A stretch of 10,189 bases of DNA from Holosporales bacterium (lineage in GTDB: Bacteria; Pseudomonadota; Alphaproteobacteria; Paracaedibacterales; UBA11393). The notes under the pieces are model-generated. The model was not told the DNA's origin. It ran no database searches and saw only the letters and a program-made list of their open reading frames with translations. Location of the stretch: positions 1 through 10,189 of the forward strand of contig DPKF01000043.1 of assembly GCA_003542655.1 (NCBI GenBank), read 5' to 3'. Every line of letters begins with the position of its first letter. The stretch's first letter is position 1. Both the position numbers and the translations under genes were made by a program. Of this stretch, positions 1 through 6,541 are shown piece by piece.

Positions 1-1007
1 CCAGCGCCATCAACCATGATTGTATCATCTTTTGTGATGTGTACTTTTTTAGCTGTACCCAACATTTCCATTGTGACATTTTCAAGTTTTAAGCCAACTT
101 CTTCAGAAATAACTTGTCCACCTGTTAAAATAGCGATGTCTTCTAACATGGCTTTACGACGATCACCAAAACCAGGTGCTTTAATTGCTGCAACTTTTAA
201 GCCACCACGCAACTTGTTAACAACCAACGTAGCAAGGGCTTCGCCTTCAATATCTTCAGCGATAATTAAAAGTGGACGACTTGATTGTACAACTTTTTCT
301 AACAAAGGAAGCATTGGTTGCAAACCTGTTAGTTTCTTTTCATGAATTAAAATGAATGGATTTTCTAGATCACATGTCATTTTTTCAGAGTTTGTTACAA
401 AGTATGGTGATACATAACCACGGTCAAACTGCATACCTTCAACAACATCTAACTCTGTATCTAAAGATTTTGCCTCTTCAATCGTGATAACGCCTTCTTT
501 ACCAACTTTTTGAACAGCCTTTGCTAACATTTCACCAATTTCTGTTTCGCCATTTGCAGAAACAGAACCAACTTGTGCAATTTCTTCGGTTGTCGATACT
601 GTTTTTGTTTTTGCTTTAAGGTCTGCAACAATCGCAGCCACAGCAAGATCCATACCGCGCTTTAAATCCATTGGGTTCATACCAGCTGCGACAGATTTTA
701 CACCTTCACGCACTAATGCTTGCGCTAAAACTGTTGCCGTTGTTGTACCATCACCAGCAAGATCTGATGTTTTAGTTGCAACTTCACGCAACATTTGTGC
801 ACCCATGTTTTCGAACCTATCGGAAAGTTCGATTTCTTTTGCAACAGATACACCATCTTTTGTTGTGCGTGGCGCACCAAAAGATTTTTCCATAACAACC
901 AGGCGACCTTTTGGTCCTAAGGTTACTTTTACTGCATTTGCTAAAATATCAACACCGCGCAACATTTTTTCGCGAGCGTCAGTTGAAAAACGTACTTCTT
1001 TAGCCAT
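1..1007 (-). CDS. groEL: 60-kDa chaperonin GroEL, N-terminal 335 codons (runs off the left edge)
   Basis: GroEL forms the tetradecameric cytosolic folding chamber that, with GroES, folds proteins in an ATP-driven cycle. Translating from the ATG at 1007 gives an uninterrupted frame to the window edge beginning MAKEVRFSTDAREKMLRGVD. It carries the equatorial-domain ATP-site segments VTLGPKG (28-34), TTKDGVSVA (48-56, with D51 equivalent to E. coli D52) and the GDGTTT loop with D86 (E. coli D87). It then has the intermediate-domain NPMDLKRG and apical-domain stretches EGMQFDRGY, PLLIIAEDIEGEAL and APGFGDRRKAML. The C-terminal third, including the second ATP-site aspartate, lies outside the window. 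The start is set by an AGAGGA Shine-Dalgarno site (1015-1020), 7 nt from ATG. The gene follows groES by 46 bp and is surely co-transcribed with it from the CIRCE-controlled promoter. One oddity is leucine at residue 36, where most GroELs have asparagine (GRNVV). Confidence 0.98.
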   Translation of the reverse strand, partial: MAKEVRFSTDAREKMLRGVDILANAVKVTLGPKGRLVVMEKSFGAPRTTKDGVSVAKEIELSDRFENMGAQMLREVATKTSDLAGDGTTTATVLAQALVREGVKSVAAGMNPMDLKRGMDLAVAAIVADLKAKTKTVSTTEEIAQVGSVSANGETEIGEMLAKAVQKVGKEGVITIEEAKSLDTELDVVEGMQFDRGYVSPYFVTNSEKMTCDLENPFILIHEKKLTGLQPMLPLLEKVVQSSRPLLIIAEDIEGEALATLVVNKLRGGLKVAAIKAPGFGDRRKAMLEDIAILTGGQVISEEVGLKLENVTMEMLGTAKKVHITKDDTIMVDGA

Positions 1008-1053
1008 TTTTTAATCCTCTAATTTAAAATAAAATATTTATAGTTCACTACAC

Positions 1054-1344
1054 TTAAGCAGCCATAACACCCATAATGTCTGATTCTTTCATGACAATGT
1101 ATTCTGAACCATCAATTTTAATTTCTGTGCCGCTCCATTTTGCAAACAAAACACGGTCGCCAGATTTTACATCCATTGGAATAACTTGACCAGATTCACT
1201 GCGTTGGCCTGTTCCAACTGCCACAATTTCGCCTTCCATAGGCTTTTCTTTTGCAGAGTCTGGAATGATGATTCCACTTGCTGTTTTTTCTTCTGATTCG
1301 ATGCGCTTAACAAGAACACGATCATGTAGTGGTCTGAATTTCAT
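1054..1344 (-). CDS. groES: 10-kDa co-chaperonin GroES
   Basis: This is the heptameric lid of the GroEL chamber. The 96-residue length is typical. It opens with MKFRPLHDRVLVKRI, followed by the mobile loop that docks onto GroEL (about residues 17-33, with the hydrophobic GIII at 24-27). The core VKSGDRVLFAKWSGTEIKIDG (about 59-79) and the closing MKESDIMGV are typical of alphaproteobacterial GroES. The start is certain: an AAGGAG ribosome-binding site (1351-1356) sits 6 nt upstream of ATG. It is the first gene of the groES-groEL operon. The promoter and the HrcA operator lie 46-99 bp upstream of its start, so it should be heat-inducible by HrcA derepression. Confidence 0.99.
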   Translation of the reverse strand: MKFRPLHDRVLVKRIESEEKTASGIIIPDSAKEKPMEGEIVAVGTGQRSESGQVIPMDVKSGDRVLFAKWSGTEIKIDGSEYIVMKESDIMGVMAA

Positions 1345-1389
1345 AGAATTCTCCTTGATGTTTATGGTTATTAATAGAAGAAAGTGATT

Positions 1390-1416
1390 TTAGCACTCTC
1401 CACCTCTGAGTGATAA
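1390..1416 (-). promoter_or_regulatory. CIRCE operator (HrcA binding site) of the groESL operon
   Basis: The plus strand reads TTAGCACTC, nine bases, then GAGTGATAA. This matches the CIRCE consensus TTAGCACTC-N9-GAGTGCTAA at 17 of 18 arm positions; the single difference is A for C in the right arm. HrcA repressor binds this inverted repeat and leaves it on heat shock or when GroEL is titrated. Here it overlaps the last bases of the -10 box and covers the expected transcription start, the usual position for steric repression. Confidence 0.96.
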
Positions 1417-1443
1417 TTTAACGCGAAAACAATCTGCTGTCAA
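1415..1443 (-). promoter_or_regulatory. sigma70-type promoter of groES-groEL
   Basis: On the minus strand a perfect -35 box TTGACA (1438-1443) is followed after exactly 17 bases by TAAATT (1415-1420), a 4-of-6 match to TATAAT. The -10 box shares two bases with the CIRCE operator. The boxes are read from the sequence; promoter use is inferred. Confidence 0.8.
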
Positions 1444-1481
1444 TAAAAATTAATTAATTTAAAAAAACTTAAATATTGTTG

Positions 1482-1511
1482 TTGACATACTAGTTAGTCT
1501 TGACGTACTAT
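1482..1511 (+). promoter_or_regulatory. Promoter of the exported J-domain gene, built on an 11-bp direct repeat
   Basis: TTGACA (1482-1487), an 18-base spacer and TACTAT (1506-1511) form a good plus-strand promoter about 30 bp ahead of the gene's ribosome-binding site. The two boxes lie in two copies of TTGACRTACTA (1482-1492 and 1500-1510), offset by 18 bp. It is divergent from the groES promoter, with the two -35 boxes about 40 bp apart. Confidence 0.6.
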
Positions 1512-1544
1512 TCTGATAGACAATTCATAAAAAAGGATTTTATC

Positions 1545-2864
1545 ATGAAGAAAATTTACTTATCACTGCTTGCGAGCACATTATTATGTTTTTCTGCAAG
1601 CCCATTAGACAGACAATATAACACGAACCCAAATGTAGTGTCTTGGGCTAAAATATTAGGTGCAACTCTTGATCCGTCAGCCCCATTTGCCGAAAATGTA
1701 AACAGCCTAAACCGGGCATTTAAGAAAAAAAGTCTTACTTGTCATCCGGATAAAACAAATGGAGATCCTGAATTAGAAGCATTATTTAAGACAATTACAG
1801 GGATTAATGATAAGCTTGAAATAATGTTTGAACACTATCAAAAAATAGCAAATCCTGATGCACAACAAGAAACGGCAGAAAATTTTGATGCGAACTTCTT
1901 TGTCTCCACTGCAACAGCAGGTATTGATTCTACAATGGTTGAAGCACGAAAATTATCTACCAAACTACCGATTAATATACAAATTGCTTTCATGCAAATG
2001 GGATATTGTGTTTTAAAACACATAAAAGAAGGTACTTTTAATCCCAAAAAGCACAATTATTATGAAGCTATGACAAAGCAAAAGGATTTTCCTAAGTTTG
2101 ACGGACTTCTATATTCATCAACAGGGGCTGCCATCGACCCTAGTTTGCTGCTTAGAAGCACTGCTGTGGGAGAGCCAGCACCAACAGAAATTAAAGTGCA
2201 GCAATCTTATTTAATGGCCGTTGTTTCTGTTTCTTGGGCACTAGAGCATATGTCATCTGATACAAGCTCTCCCACTAAAATTGAATCAAATGCATTGACA
2301 CTTGTGAGTAGCACTGAAAACTTAAATCAATTTTTTATGGGGTATGGTGCTCTCGCAAGCAGAATGTCAGGAACTTTAGGGAGAAAATCTTCAAATACTT
2401 CTAAAGGTTTAACTTTTGAACTTGATATGCGCTTTTTAAGAAATCAGGGCTACCTACAGATATTGCCACATGATTGTACTTATATGGAAGTGTCTGCTGA
2501 TCGCACACCTGACAGCTTTTGTACGGCCCTTCACTTGCAAACAATTGGCGGTGGTTCAATCACTGCTTCTGTTGCCAGTTCTATTGGCGCCCTTTTTACC
2601 AGAACAACAGAAGCAAAAGAACGCCAAGATAAGCGTATGAATGCCCTTACAGAATTTTATAAAGCTGTTACAAATCAACCCCCTAAAAAATCTGGCGCCC
2701 GTTATATGTATGCTGACTTGCTTGAATTGGACGAAAAATCTGCTAACACAGATGAAAAAACCGCCCATGCAGAAACATTTTGGGGGATGGCATTAGCTTT
2801 ATTCCCCGATCATTTATTGCCATATCGCCTTGGATTTGAAAAAGTCATCCGTTTACAGGATTAA
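1545..2864 (+). CDS. Exported protein with an N-terminal J-domain-like segment, unknown function
   Basis: The 439-residue product starts with a Sec-type signal peptide (MKKIYLSLLASTLLCFSAS, residues 1-19), probably cleaved near residues 18-20. Residues about 31-95 look like a J domain: VVSWAKILGATLDPSA, a basic helix with LNRAFKKKSLTC, the HPD motif at 67-69 followed by KTNGDPE, and a helix ending INDKLEIM. J domains stimulate the ATPase of Hsp70 (DnaK), which is cytosolic, so an exported J domain has no obvious bacterial partner. The remaining ~340 residues match no family I recognise. The start at 1545 is chosen over an in-frame TTG at 1500 because AAGGA (1533-1537) lies 7 nt upstream and the signal peptide then begins correctly. 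The gene diverges from groESL and ends just before a strong terminator. The gene and signal peptide are well supported, the J domain fairly so, and the role is unknown. Confidence 0.85.
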   Translation: MKKIYLSLLASTLLCFSASPLDRQYNTNPNVVSWAKILGATLDPSAPFAENVNSLNRAFKKKSLTCHPDKTNGDPELEALFKTITGINDKLEIMFEHYQKIANPDAQQETAENFDANFFVSTATAGIDSTMVEARKLSTKLPINIQIAFMQMGYCVLKHIKEGTFNPKKHNYYEAMTKQKDFPKFDGLLYSSTGAAIDPSLLLRSTAVGEPAPTEIKVQQSYLMAVVSVSWALEHMSSDTSSPTKIESNALTLVSSTENLNQFFMGYGALASRMSGTLGRKSSNTSKGLTFELDMRFLRNQGYLQILPHDCTYMEVSADRTPDSFCTALHLQTIGGGSITASVASSIGALFTRTTEAKERQDKRMNALTEFYKAVTNQPPKKSGARYMYADLLELDEKSANTDEKTAHAETFWGMALALFPDHLLPYRLGFEKVIRLQD

Positions 2865-2874
2865 TAGGCCATTT

Positions 2875-2922
2875 AAAGACTGTTGAAAAAGAACTAAACA
2901 TCCATTTTCAACAGTCTTTTTT
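2875..2922 (+). terminator. Intrinsic terminator between the exported J-domain gene and ald
   Basis: A perfect 15-bp inverted repeat (AAAGACTGTTGAAAA at 2875-2889, complement at 2905-2919) with a 15-nt loop is followed by a T-tract to 2922. It begins 10 bp after the stop of the plus-strand gene. The convergent ald stop codon lies in the T-tract (2921-2923), so the same hairpin may also stop ald transcription, although the minus-strand T-run is short. Confidence 0.9.
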
Positions 2923-4027
2923 ATGAAACAAATGGTGTGTAATCCATATTAAGCCCTTGGGCAACAATTTTATGGGTTATGTTTCCCTTATGAACGGTAA
3001 GCCCATTTAAAAGATGAGGATTTTCTTTAACGGCTTGTGCATACCCTTTTTTGGCAATTGCTAAAACAAAAGGAAGCGTTGCATTATTTAACGCAAGCGT
3101 TGCTGTTCGTGCAACCGCACCGGGAATATTGGCAACACAGTAATGATTAATACCATTAATATTATACATAGGATCATCGTGGGTTGTGGGTTTACTTGTT
3201 TCAAAACATCCGCCCTGGTCGATAGCGACATCAACCATAACAGAGCCGGGTCGCATGCCATCTAACATGCTTTTTAACACTAGTTTGGGAGCGGTTTTTC
3301 CAGGAATTAAAACTGATCCAACAACCATATCTGACTCCCGAACAAGTGAGGCTATGTTTTCTAAAGTTGAATAACAGGTTTTTATTGTACTATTAAAATG
3401 AAGATCAAGTTCACGTAATCGTTTTAAATCACGATCAACAATTGTTACATTGGCACCCATACCGATCGCTACTTTCGCAGCATTTATACCAACAACGCCG
3501 CCACCAATAATGGTAATTTTACCAGGTTCCACACCTGGAACACCGCCTAAAAGAATGCCCGAACCACCTTGATGTTTCTCTAAAGCCCAAGCACCAACTT
3601 GAATGGACATGCGGCCAGCAATTTCACTCATCGGAGCAAGCAACGGTAAGCCACCCGCAGCATCGGTTACAGTCTCGTAGGCGATGGCAACACACCCAGA
3701 TTTTAACAAGGCATCTGCTTGTTTAGGATCTGGTGCCAGATGTAAAAAAGTAAAAAGAATCTGATTTTCTCTCAGTAAGGAAAATTCTTTTTCCTGTAAT
3801 TCCTTAACTTTAACAATAAGATCAGCCTTTTTAAAAACGTCTGCTGCTGTTTTGACGATATCTGCGCCTGCCTCTAAGTAGCAATGATCAGAAAAACCAA
3901 TACCATCACCGGCCCCGGCTTGCACAACAACACGATGCCCTACATGCGTTAACTCTTTAACAGAACTTGGAACAAGGCCTACACGATATTCATTATTTTT
4001 AATTTCTGTCGGAACACCAATATACAT
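2921..4027 (-). CDS. ald: Alanine dehydrogenase (NAD-dependent)
   Basis: The enzyme reversibly deaminates L-alanine to pyruvate and ammonia using NAD+ in the cytosol, letting alanine serve as carbon, nitrogen and energy source. It is 368 residues long, against about 371 for the family. It starts MYIGVPTEIKNNEYRVGLVP. Substrate and catalytic residues fall at the same numbers as in Mycobacterium tuberculosis Ald: R15, K75 (IVKVKE), H96 (LFTFLHLAP) and D270 (VMVDVAIDQGG). The Rossmann nucleotide loop is GGGVVG at 175-180, with the NAD-ribose aspartate D198 in VDRD. The family signature HLAPD and the C-terminal NIPGAVARTAT (300-310) are present. The ribosome-binding site is weak (AAGG, 4038-4041, 10 nt upstream). 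It is probably monocistronic: it has its own promoter, and a terminator lies beyond its stop. Nothing is missing or broken. Confidence 0.97.
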   Translation of the reverse strand: MYIGVPTEIKNNEYRVGLVPSSVKELTHVGHRVVVQAGAGDGIGFSDHCYLEAGADIVKTAADVFKKADLIVKVKELQEKEFSLLRENQILFTFLHLAPDPKQADALLKSGCVAIAYETVTDAAGGLPLLAPMSEIAGRMSIQVGAWALEKHQGGSGILLGGVPGVEPGKITIIGGGVVGINAAKVAIGMGANVTIVDRDLKRLRELDLHFNSTIKTCYSTLENIASLVRESDMVVGSVLIPGKTAPKLVLKSMLDGMRPGSVMVDVAIDQGGCFETSKPTTHDDPMYNINGINHYCVANIPGAVARTATLALNNATLPFVLAIAKKGYAQAVKENPHLLNGLTVHKGNITHKIVAQGLNMDYTPFVS

Positions 4028-4063
4028 GTTATATAGACCTTATTAAAATGTTAGTTTCATCAT

Positions 4064-4091
4064 ATTATAGAAATGGTTAAATAAAAGTTAA
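4064..4091 (-). promoter_or_regulatory. Probable promoter of ald
   Basis: On the minus strand TTAACT (4086-4091), a 16-base spacer and a perfect TATAAT (4064-4069) lie about 37 bp upstream of the ald start. The -35 matches TTGACA at 4 of 6 positions. The spacing is slightly short but usual. Confidence 0.55.
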
Positions 4092-4109
4092 TGCATTCAG
4101 CTATTAACG

Positions 4110-4982
4110 TTAACTAAATATTTTTTTAAAAGCATTTTTGATTGGAATACGTATATTATCTCGAATAGAGACATGTACAGATCGTTTGAATTCTTTCCAT
4201 TTTACTTTGAATGGTTTTTCCATCAGGAGTCCGGTATTTTCAAACTTAAAGCCCTGTTCTTTAATGTACTTAAGGGCATCCTGACTCAATACCCCTGCAT
4301 TTGCAGCATTGTAATATGAAACTAAATTCTCTTTTGTTCCTAAAAACAAGTCATGCATACCCTCACTACGGGTACTTCCGGCTAACTCAAAAGCCCATGC
4401 ACTCTCCTTAGGGTGCAATAACCAATCTAGGGTGTCGGTTTCAAAAATACAAGCTTGAAGGGATGTTCTATAGGGTGAGTGTTTCTTAAACTCTAAAATC
4501 GGTAAATCAAATTTAGGATCATTAAATTGTTGTTCGGCATTATCTCGACCATGATCGATACCAAAAACTTGCATATATACCGCTTTTTTTTCTTTCATGA
4601 AATTAAAAAATCGTACAAATTTATCTTCATCCACATCTTGGTTCATCATATAATCGTCCAACCAAATAAAGACATATTTTGTTTTCACAAGCTTCAAAGC
4701 CTGTTGCATATTATTGCTCCAGGATTGCTCATCTTTAATTTTAAGCGTTGTTATACGGGGATCTGGATATTCTTTTGTATTGGAAATAAGAATAATTTTA
4801 ACATCTTTATTTTCCCCAACTAAAGAAGGCCAGTGCTTAAATAATAAGCCAAAGCATCCATCCCATAGGCAGGCGTACTTGTTACATGATGGCACAATAA
4901 TTGTGAGACCTTCTAGTTTTGCGCCAAGCGCTGCAACCTGCATCATAATAAATGCTGCGCATACAAAAATTATCTTTCGCAT
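4110..4982 (-). CDS. Glycosyltransferase-like protein (GT-A type) with an N-terminal signal peptide
   Basis: Of the 290 residues, 1-21 form a hydrophobic Sec-type leader (MRKIIFVCAAFIMM...ALGA) directly in front of a GT-A-like start, GLTIIVPSCNKY (25-36). Features of sugar-nucleotide transferases found in capsule and polysaccharide loci follow: an aromatic W51-P52 segment, KIILISNTKEYPDPRI, a DxD-like metal site in YVFIWLDDYMM (103-113, D109-D110), and YRTSLQACIFETDTLDWLL (171-189) with WAFEL (196-200). The C-terminal 30 residues are basic and helix-like. The family call is from remembered motif patterns, so the donor and acceptor are unknown. A signal peptide is odd, since nucleotide sugars are cytosolic: the protein may be membrane-anchored, act in a host cell, or start at M13/M14. 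No clear Shine-Dalgarno precedes the ATG. Upstream is a 332-bp gap; downstream is ald on the same strand. Confidence 0.75.
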   Translation of the reverse strand: MRKIIFVCAAFIMMQVAALGAKLEGLTIIVPSCNKYACLWDGCFGLLFKHWPSLVGENKDVKIILISNTKEYPDPRITTLKIKDEQSWSNNMQQALKLVKTKYVFIWLDDYMMNQDVDEDKFVRFFNFMKEKKAVYMQVFGIDHGRDNAEQQFNDPKFDLPILEFKKHSPYRTSLQACIFETDTLDWLLHPKESAWAFELAGSTRSEGMHDLFLGTKENLVSYYNAANAGVLSQDALKYIKEQGFKFENTGLLMEKPFKVKWKEFKRSVHVSIRDNIRIPIKNAFKKIFS

Positions 4983-5191
4983 TCTTTTATTCTGTTAATG
5001 TTTCCTGTGAAGTCTATCATTGATATAGGGGCAACACAATATTGTACTACCAGAAAAACAGTCATTTTTGATAAGGTATATGCATCCTGAGTAAGTTAAC
5101 GCGTGTCGTTTATTTTTTTATACGGGAGATGTTAACGTCAACTAAAAGTGCCAGCATTCTCTGATAAGTACGCATTAAGAGGCATTCCTGG

Positions 5192-5218
5192 TCTGATGGG
5201 CCTCCGTAAGTTCCCACA
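5192..5218. repeat. Dispersed repeat, copy 1 (partner at 9899-9927)
   Basis: This copy runs from TCTGATGGG to GTTCCCACA. Aligned with 9899-9927 it has 25 identical positions, two substitutions and two single-base gaps. The outer bases TGGG and CCCA can pair in both copies, with the differences falling in the loop or its edge. The element type is unknown. Confidence 0.6.
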
Positions 5219-5245
5219 AAATCCGTAATTAAAGAAATCGAATAG

Positions 5246-5312
5246 CAATTTTAGCCTTAAATAAGATGCATAGATTGAGTGCGCCTAAACCACAAAAATC
5301 TTGCTAAAATTG
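5246..5312. repeat. 10-bp inverted repeat with 47-bp spacer
   Basis: CAATTTTAGC (5246-5255) and GCTAAAATTG (5303-5312) are perfect complements, ending just beyond the stop of the 5315-6022 gene. In its transcript they would close a large loop. There is no T-tract, so it is not a typical terminator; function is unknown. Confidence 0.45.
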
Positions 5313-5314
5313 AT

Positions 5315-6022
5315 TCATCTAGCACTAGCTTTATCTATTTTCAGCCCTTGCTTTGCACCAACGTAAACAACATGCTCTCTTAAAATCCATAGGGCATGTT
5401 CAAATAGCTTAATGCCGCATTCGGTTGTGCTTTTTTTTAAATACACATCAAAAACTGTTAAAAATGGTTTTTGAGCATCTTCATCTTTAAAAAACCCAGC
5501 TTCATTGCTCACAATGTTTGATATGGATCCCAAAAACTGGCTGATATACATTAAAAATAATAATTTATGGATATGTAGCGGGAAAAGGCCAGTAAAGGAT
5601 GCTGGGAACATTGCAAAAAAACGAGAAATTCTAGGTCCTGAATTCAAAATTGTAAAATCCCCTCGCTGAAAAAAATCGCTTTGATAACGTTCGGCAGTGT
5701 CCCATATTAAAAACCATGCTTGTTCTAAACAGTTATTTTCAGGATCTGTATCACATAATGTTTTTAATCTCGTTTCCTCTGCGTCAAAAACGGCTTTTTG
5801 TGTTAATAAAAATAATAAGTTGGGGGTTTGTGAATCTTCTTGTAGAGAATCTAATGCGCTACTTAATGGTTCTACCATTCTTACGGCATCTTCAAAAGTA
5901 AGACCATCCGTCGAATAAAGTGCTTCAACCAAATTGCCATAAGGTCTAAATGACTCGGGTATTTGGAGTGGTGTAGCTGCTTGTCCTAAAACAACCATAA
6001 ATATCAAAAAAAACACTTTCAT
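5315..6022 (-). CDS. Exported protein of unknown family
   Basis: I do not recognise this 235-residue protein. It begins with a clear Sec-type signal peptide (MKVFFLIFMVVLGQAA, cleavage probably after residue 15-16, AxA-like). The mature part is acidic at first and mostly helical in appearance. It has CDTDPENNCLEQAW (about 89-102) with two close cysteines, aromatic-rich FPASFTGLFPLHIHKLLFLMYISQF in the middle (about 139-163) and one later cysteine in TECGIKLFEHAL. A disulphide in the periplasm is possible. The stop is TGA at 5317-5315. The start is chosen by the signal peptide; the ribosome-binding site is poor (only GGGG about 8 nt away, inside the arm of a terminator-like hairpin). It lies 59 bp behind the 6082-6477 gene on the same strand, so the two probably form one unit. 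Confidence 0.8.
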   Translation of the reverse strand: MKVFFLIFMVVLGQAATPLQIPESFRPYGNLVEALYSTDGLTFEDAVRMVEPLSSALDSLQEDSQTPNLLFLLTQKAVFDAEETRLKTLCDTDPENNCLEQAWFLIWDTAERYQSDFFQRGDFTILNSGPRISRFFAMFPASFTGLFPLHIHKLLFLMYISQFLGSISNIVSNEAGFFKDEDAQKPFLTVFDVYLKKSTTECGIKLFEHALWILREHVVYVGAKQGLKIDKASAR

Positions 6023-6023
6023 T

Positions 6024-6062
6024 AAAAACGCCCCAACACATCTATTACTTTCAGTGTCGGGG
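6024..6062 (-). terminator. Terminator-form hairpin abutting the start codon of the 5315-6022 gene
   Basis: On the minus strand CCCCGACAC (6054-6062) pairs with GTGTTGGGG (6031-6039): nine pairs, one of them G-T, with a 14-nt loop. CG and five T (6024-6028) follow, ending one base before the ATG at 6022. It could terminate the upstream gene or attenuate the downstream one. The 3' arm also holds the only ribosome-binding-like purines of that gene. Confidence 0.65.
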
Positions 6063-6082
6063 ATATTTTCTTAAGAAAATAT
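6063..6082. repeat. 20-bp palindrome at the end of the 6082-6477 gene
   Basis: ATATTTTC, TTAA, GAAAATAT is a perfect palindrome touching the stop codon (6082-6084) and directly adjoining the hairpin at 6024-6062. It could form a second 3'-end hairpin or a protein-binding site. Confidence 0.5.
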
Positions 6083-6477
6083 TAAAACATGGGGATTTGC
6101 TGCCATAATCTGTTTAAGTTCCAAATTATTTCTTTCATGTGCTTTTTCTTTTCATTAAAGCCGAAAAGGCTTATATCACGGCTTAATAAAATCAGTATAT
6201 TTGAACTTAAAATTCCTAGTATTCTTGAGTCTCTCCAAGTCCCAAGCATTCCATAGATAGAAGAATCCGTAAGCCTTGCAAGCGATCTTTCAACTGACTC
6301 TTTTGTTAAACAGTTCCAATTAAAATCAGAATTAAAAGGTAGACTGCCGCAAGTAGTTCCTAAATCTTGTTCTAAAAGACGCATCGTGCAGTGTGTTTTA
6401 AGGGGAGGCGTCATAACATCAATGCAAGCAGCATTTAAAGACCCTATTAAAATTGCCGTAAGTAAAAGATTTTTCAT
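6082..6477 (-). CDS. Small exported protein of unknown family
   Basis: This 131-residue protein begins MKNLLLTAILIGSLNAACID, a compact Sec signal peptide with cleavage likely after NAA (16-17). The cysteine at 18 follows it, but the residues before it do not make a good lipobox. The mature part has further cysteines (HCTMRLL, TTCGSL, WNCLTKE) in its first half, suggesting disulphides, and a C-terminal half that may be helical. I recognise no family. An in-frame ATG at 6501 and a TTG at 6543 exist upstream. The start at 6477 is chosen because a perfect AGGAGG (6484-6489) lies 6 nt before it and the signal peptide begins there. Two terminator-form hairpins lie immediately upstream, leaving no room for a promoter between the nearer one and the gene. 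It is probably co-transcribed with 5315-6022. Confidence 0.8.
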   Translation of the reverse strand: MKNLLLTAILIGSLNAACIDVMTPPLKTHCTMRLLEQDLGTTCGSLPFNSDFNWNCLTKESVERSLARLTDSSIYGMLGTWRDSRILGILSSNILILLSRDISLFGFNEKKKHMKEIIWNLNRLWQQIPMF

Positions 6478-6501
6478 AAAAAGCCTCCTAATTTTAGACA
6501 T

Positions 6502-6532
6502 AAAAAAACCACCTTGGCTTATTCCAAAGTGG
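6502..6532 (-). terminator. Intrinsic terminator just upstream of the 6082-6477 gene
   Basis: On the minus strand CCACTTTGG (6524-6532) and CCAAGGTGG (6509-6517) form nine pairs (one G-T) around a 6-nt loop. Seven T (6502-6508) follow directly. The T-run ends 12 bp before the AGGAGG of the next gene, so the hairpin lies in that gene's leader or ends the polA transcript. Confidence 0.85.
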
Positions 6533-6541
6533 GGGACATAC

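Larger units (their letters stand above)
4983..5314. other. 332-bp gap without a supported gene
   Basis: No start with ribosome-binding site and no coherent frame is visible. It holds three things of note. One is a 27-nt segment (5192-5218) nearly identical to one at 9899-9927. Another is a 10-bp inverted repeat, CAATTTTAGC (5246-5255) with its complement (5303-5312), separated by 47 bp. The third is TTAACGTCAACTAAA (5132-5146), a 14-of-15 match to 4104-4118. A minus-strand stop-free stretch of 46 codons (5250-5113, TAA at 5112-5110) lacks any usable start. Confidence 0.6.

Noticed and set aside
4527..4998. Plus-strand open frames opposite the glycosyltransferase gene
   Set aside because: They lie antisense to a gene with a signal peptide and family motifs, and show no ribosome-binding sites or recognisable domains.
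5110..5250. Minus-strand open stretch of 46 codons ending ISRIKK-stop, as a possible transposase or gene remnant
   Set aside because: It has no usable start, and the only segment conserved elsewhere (the 27-nt repeat) differs from its partner by single-base gaps that break the frame.
6488..6502. 15-base exact match (CTAATTTTAGACATA) to 9877-9891
   Set aside because: An AT-rich 15-mer can recur by chance in 10 kb, the flanks do not match, and the two sites share no structural context.
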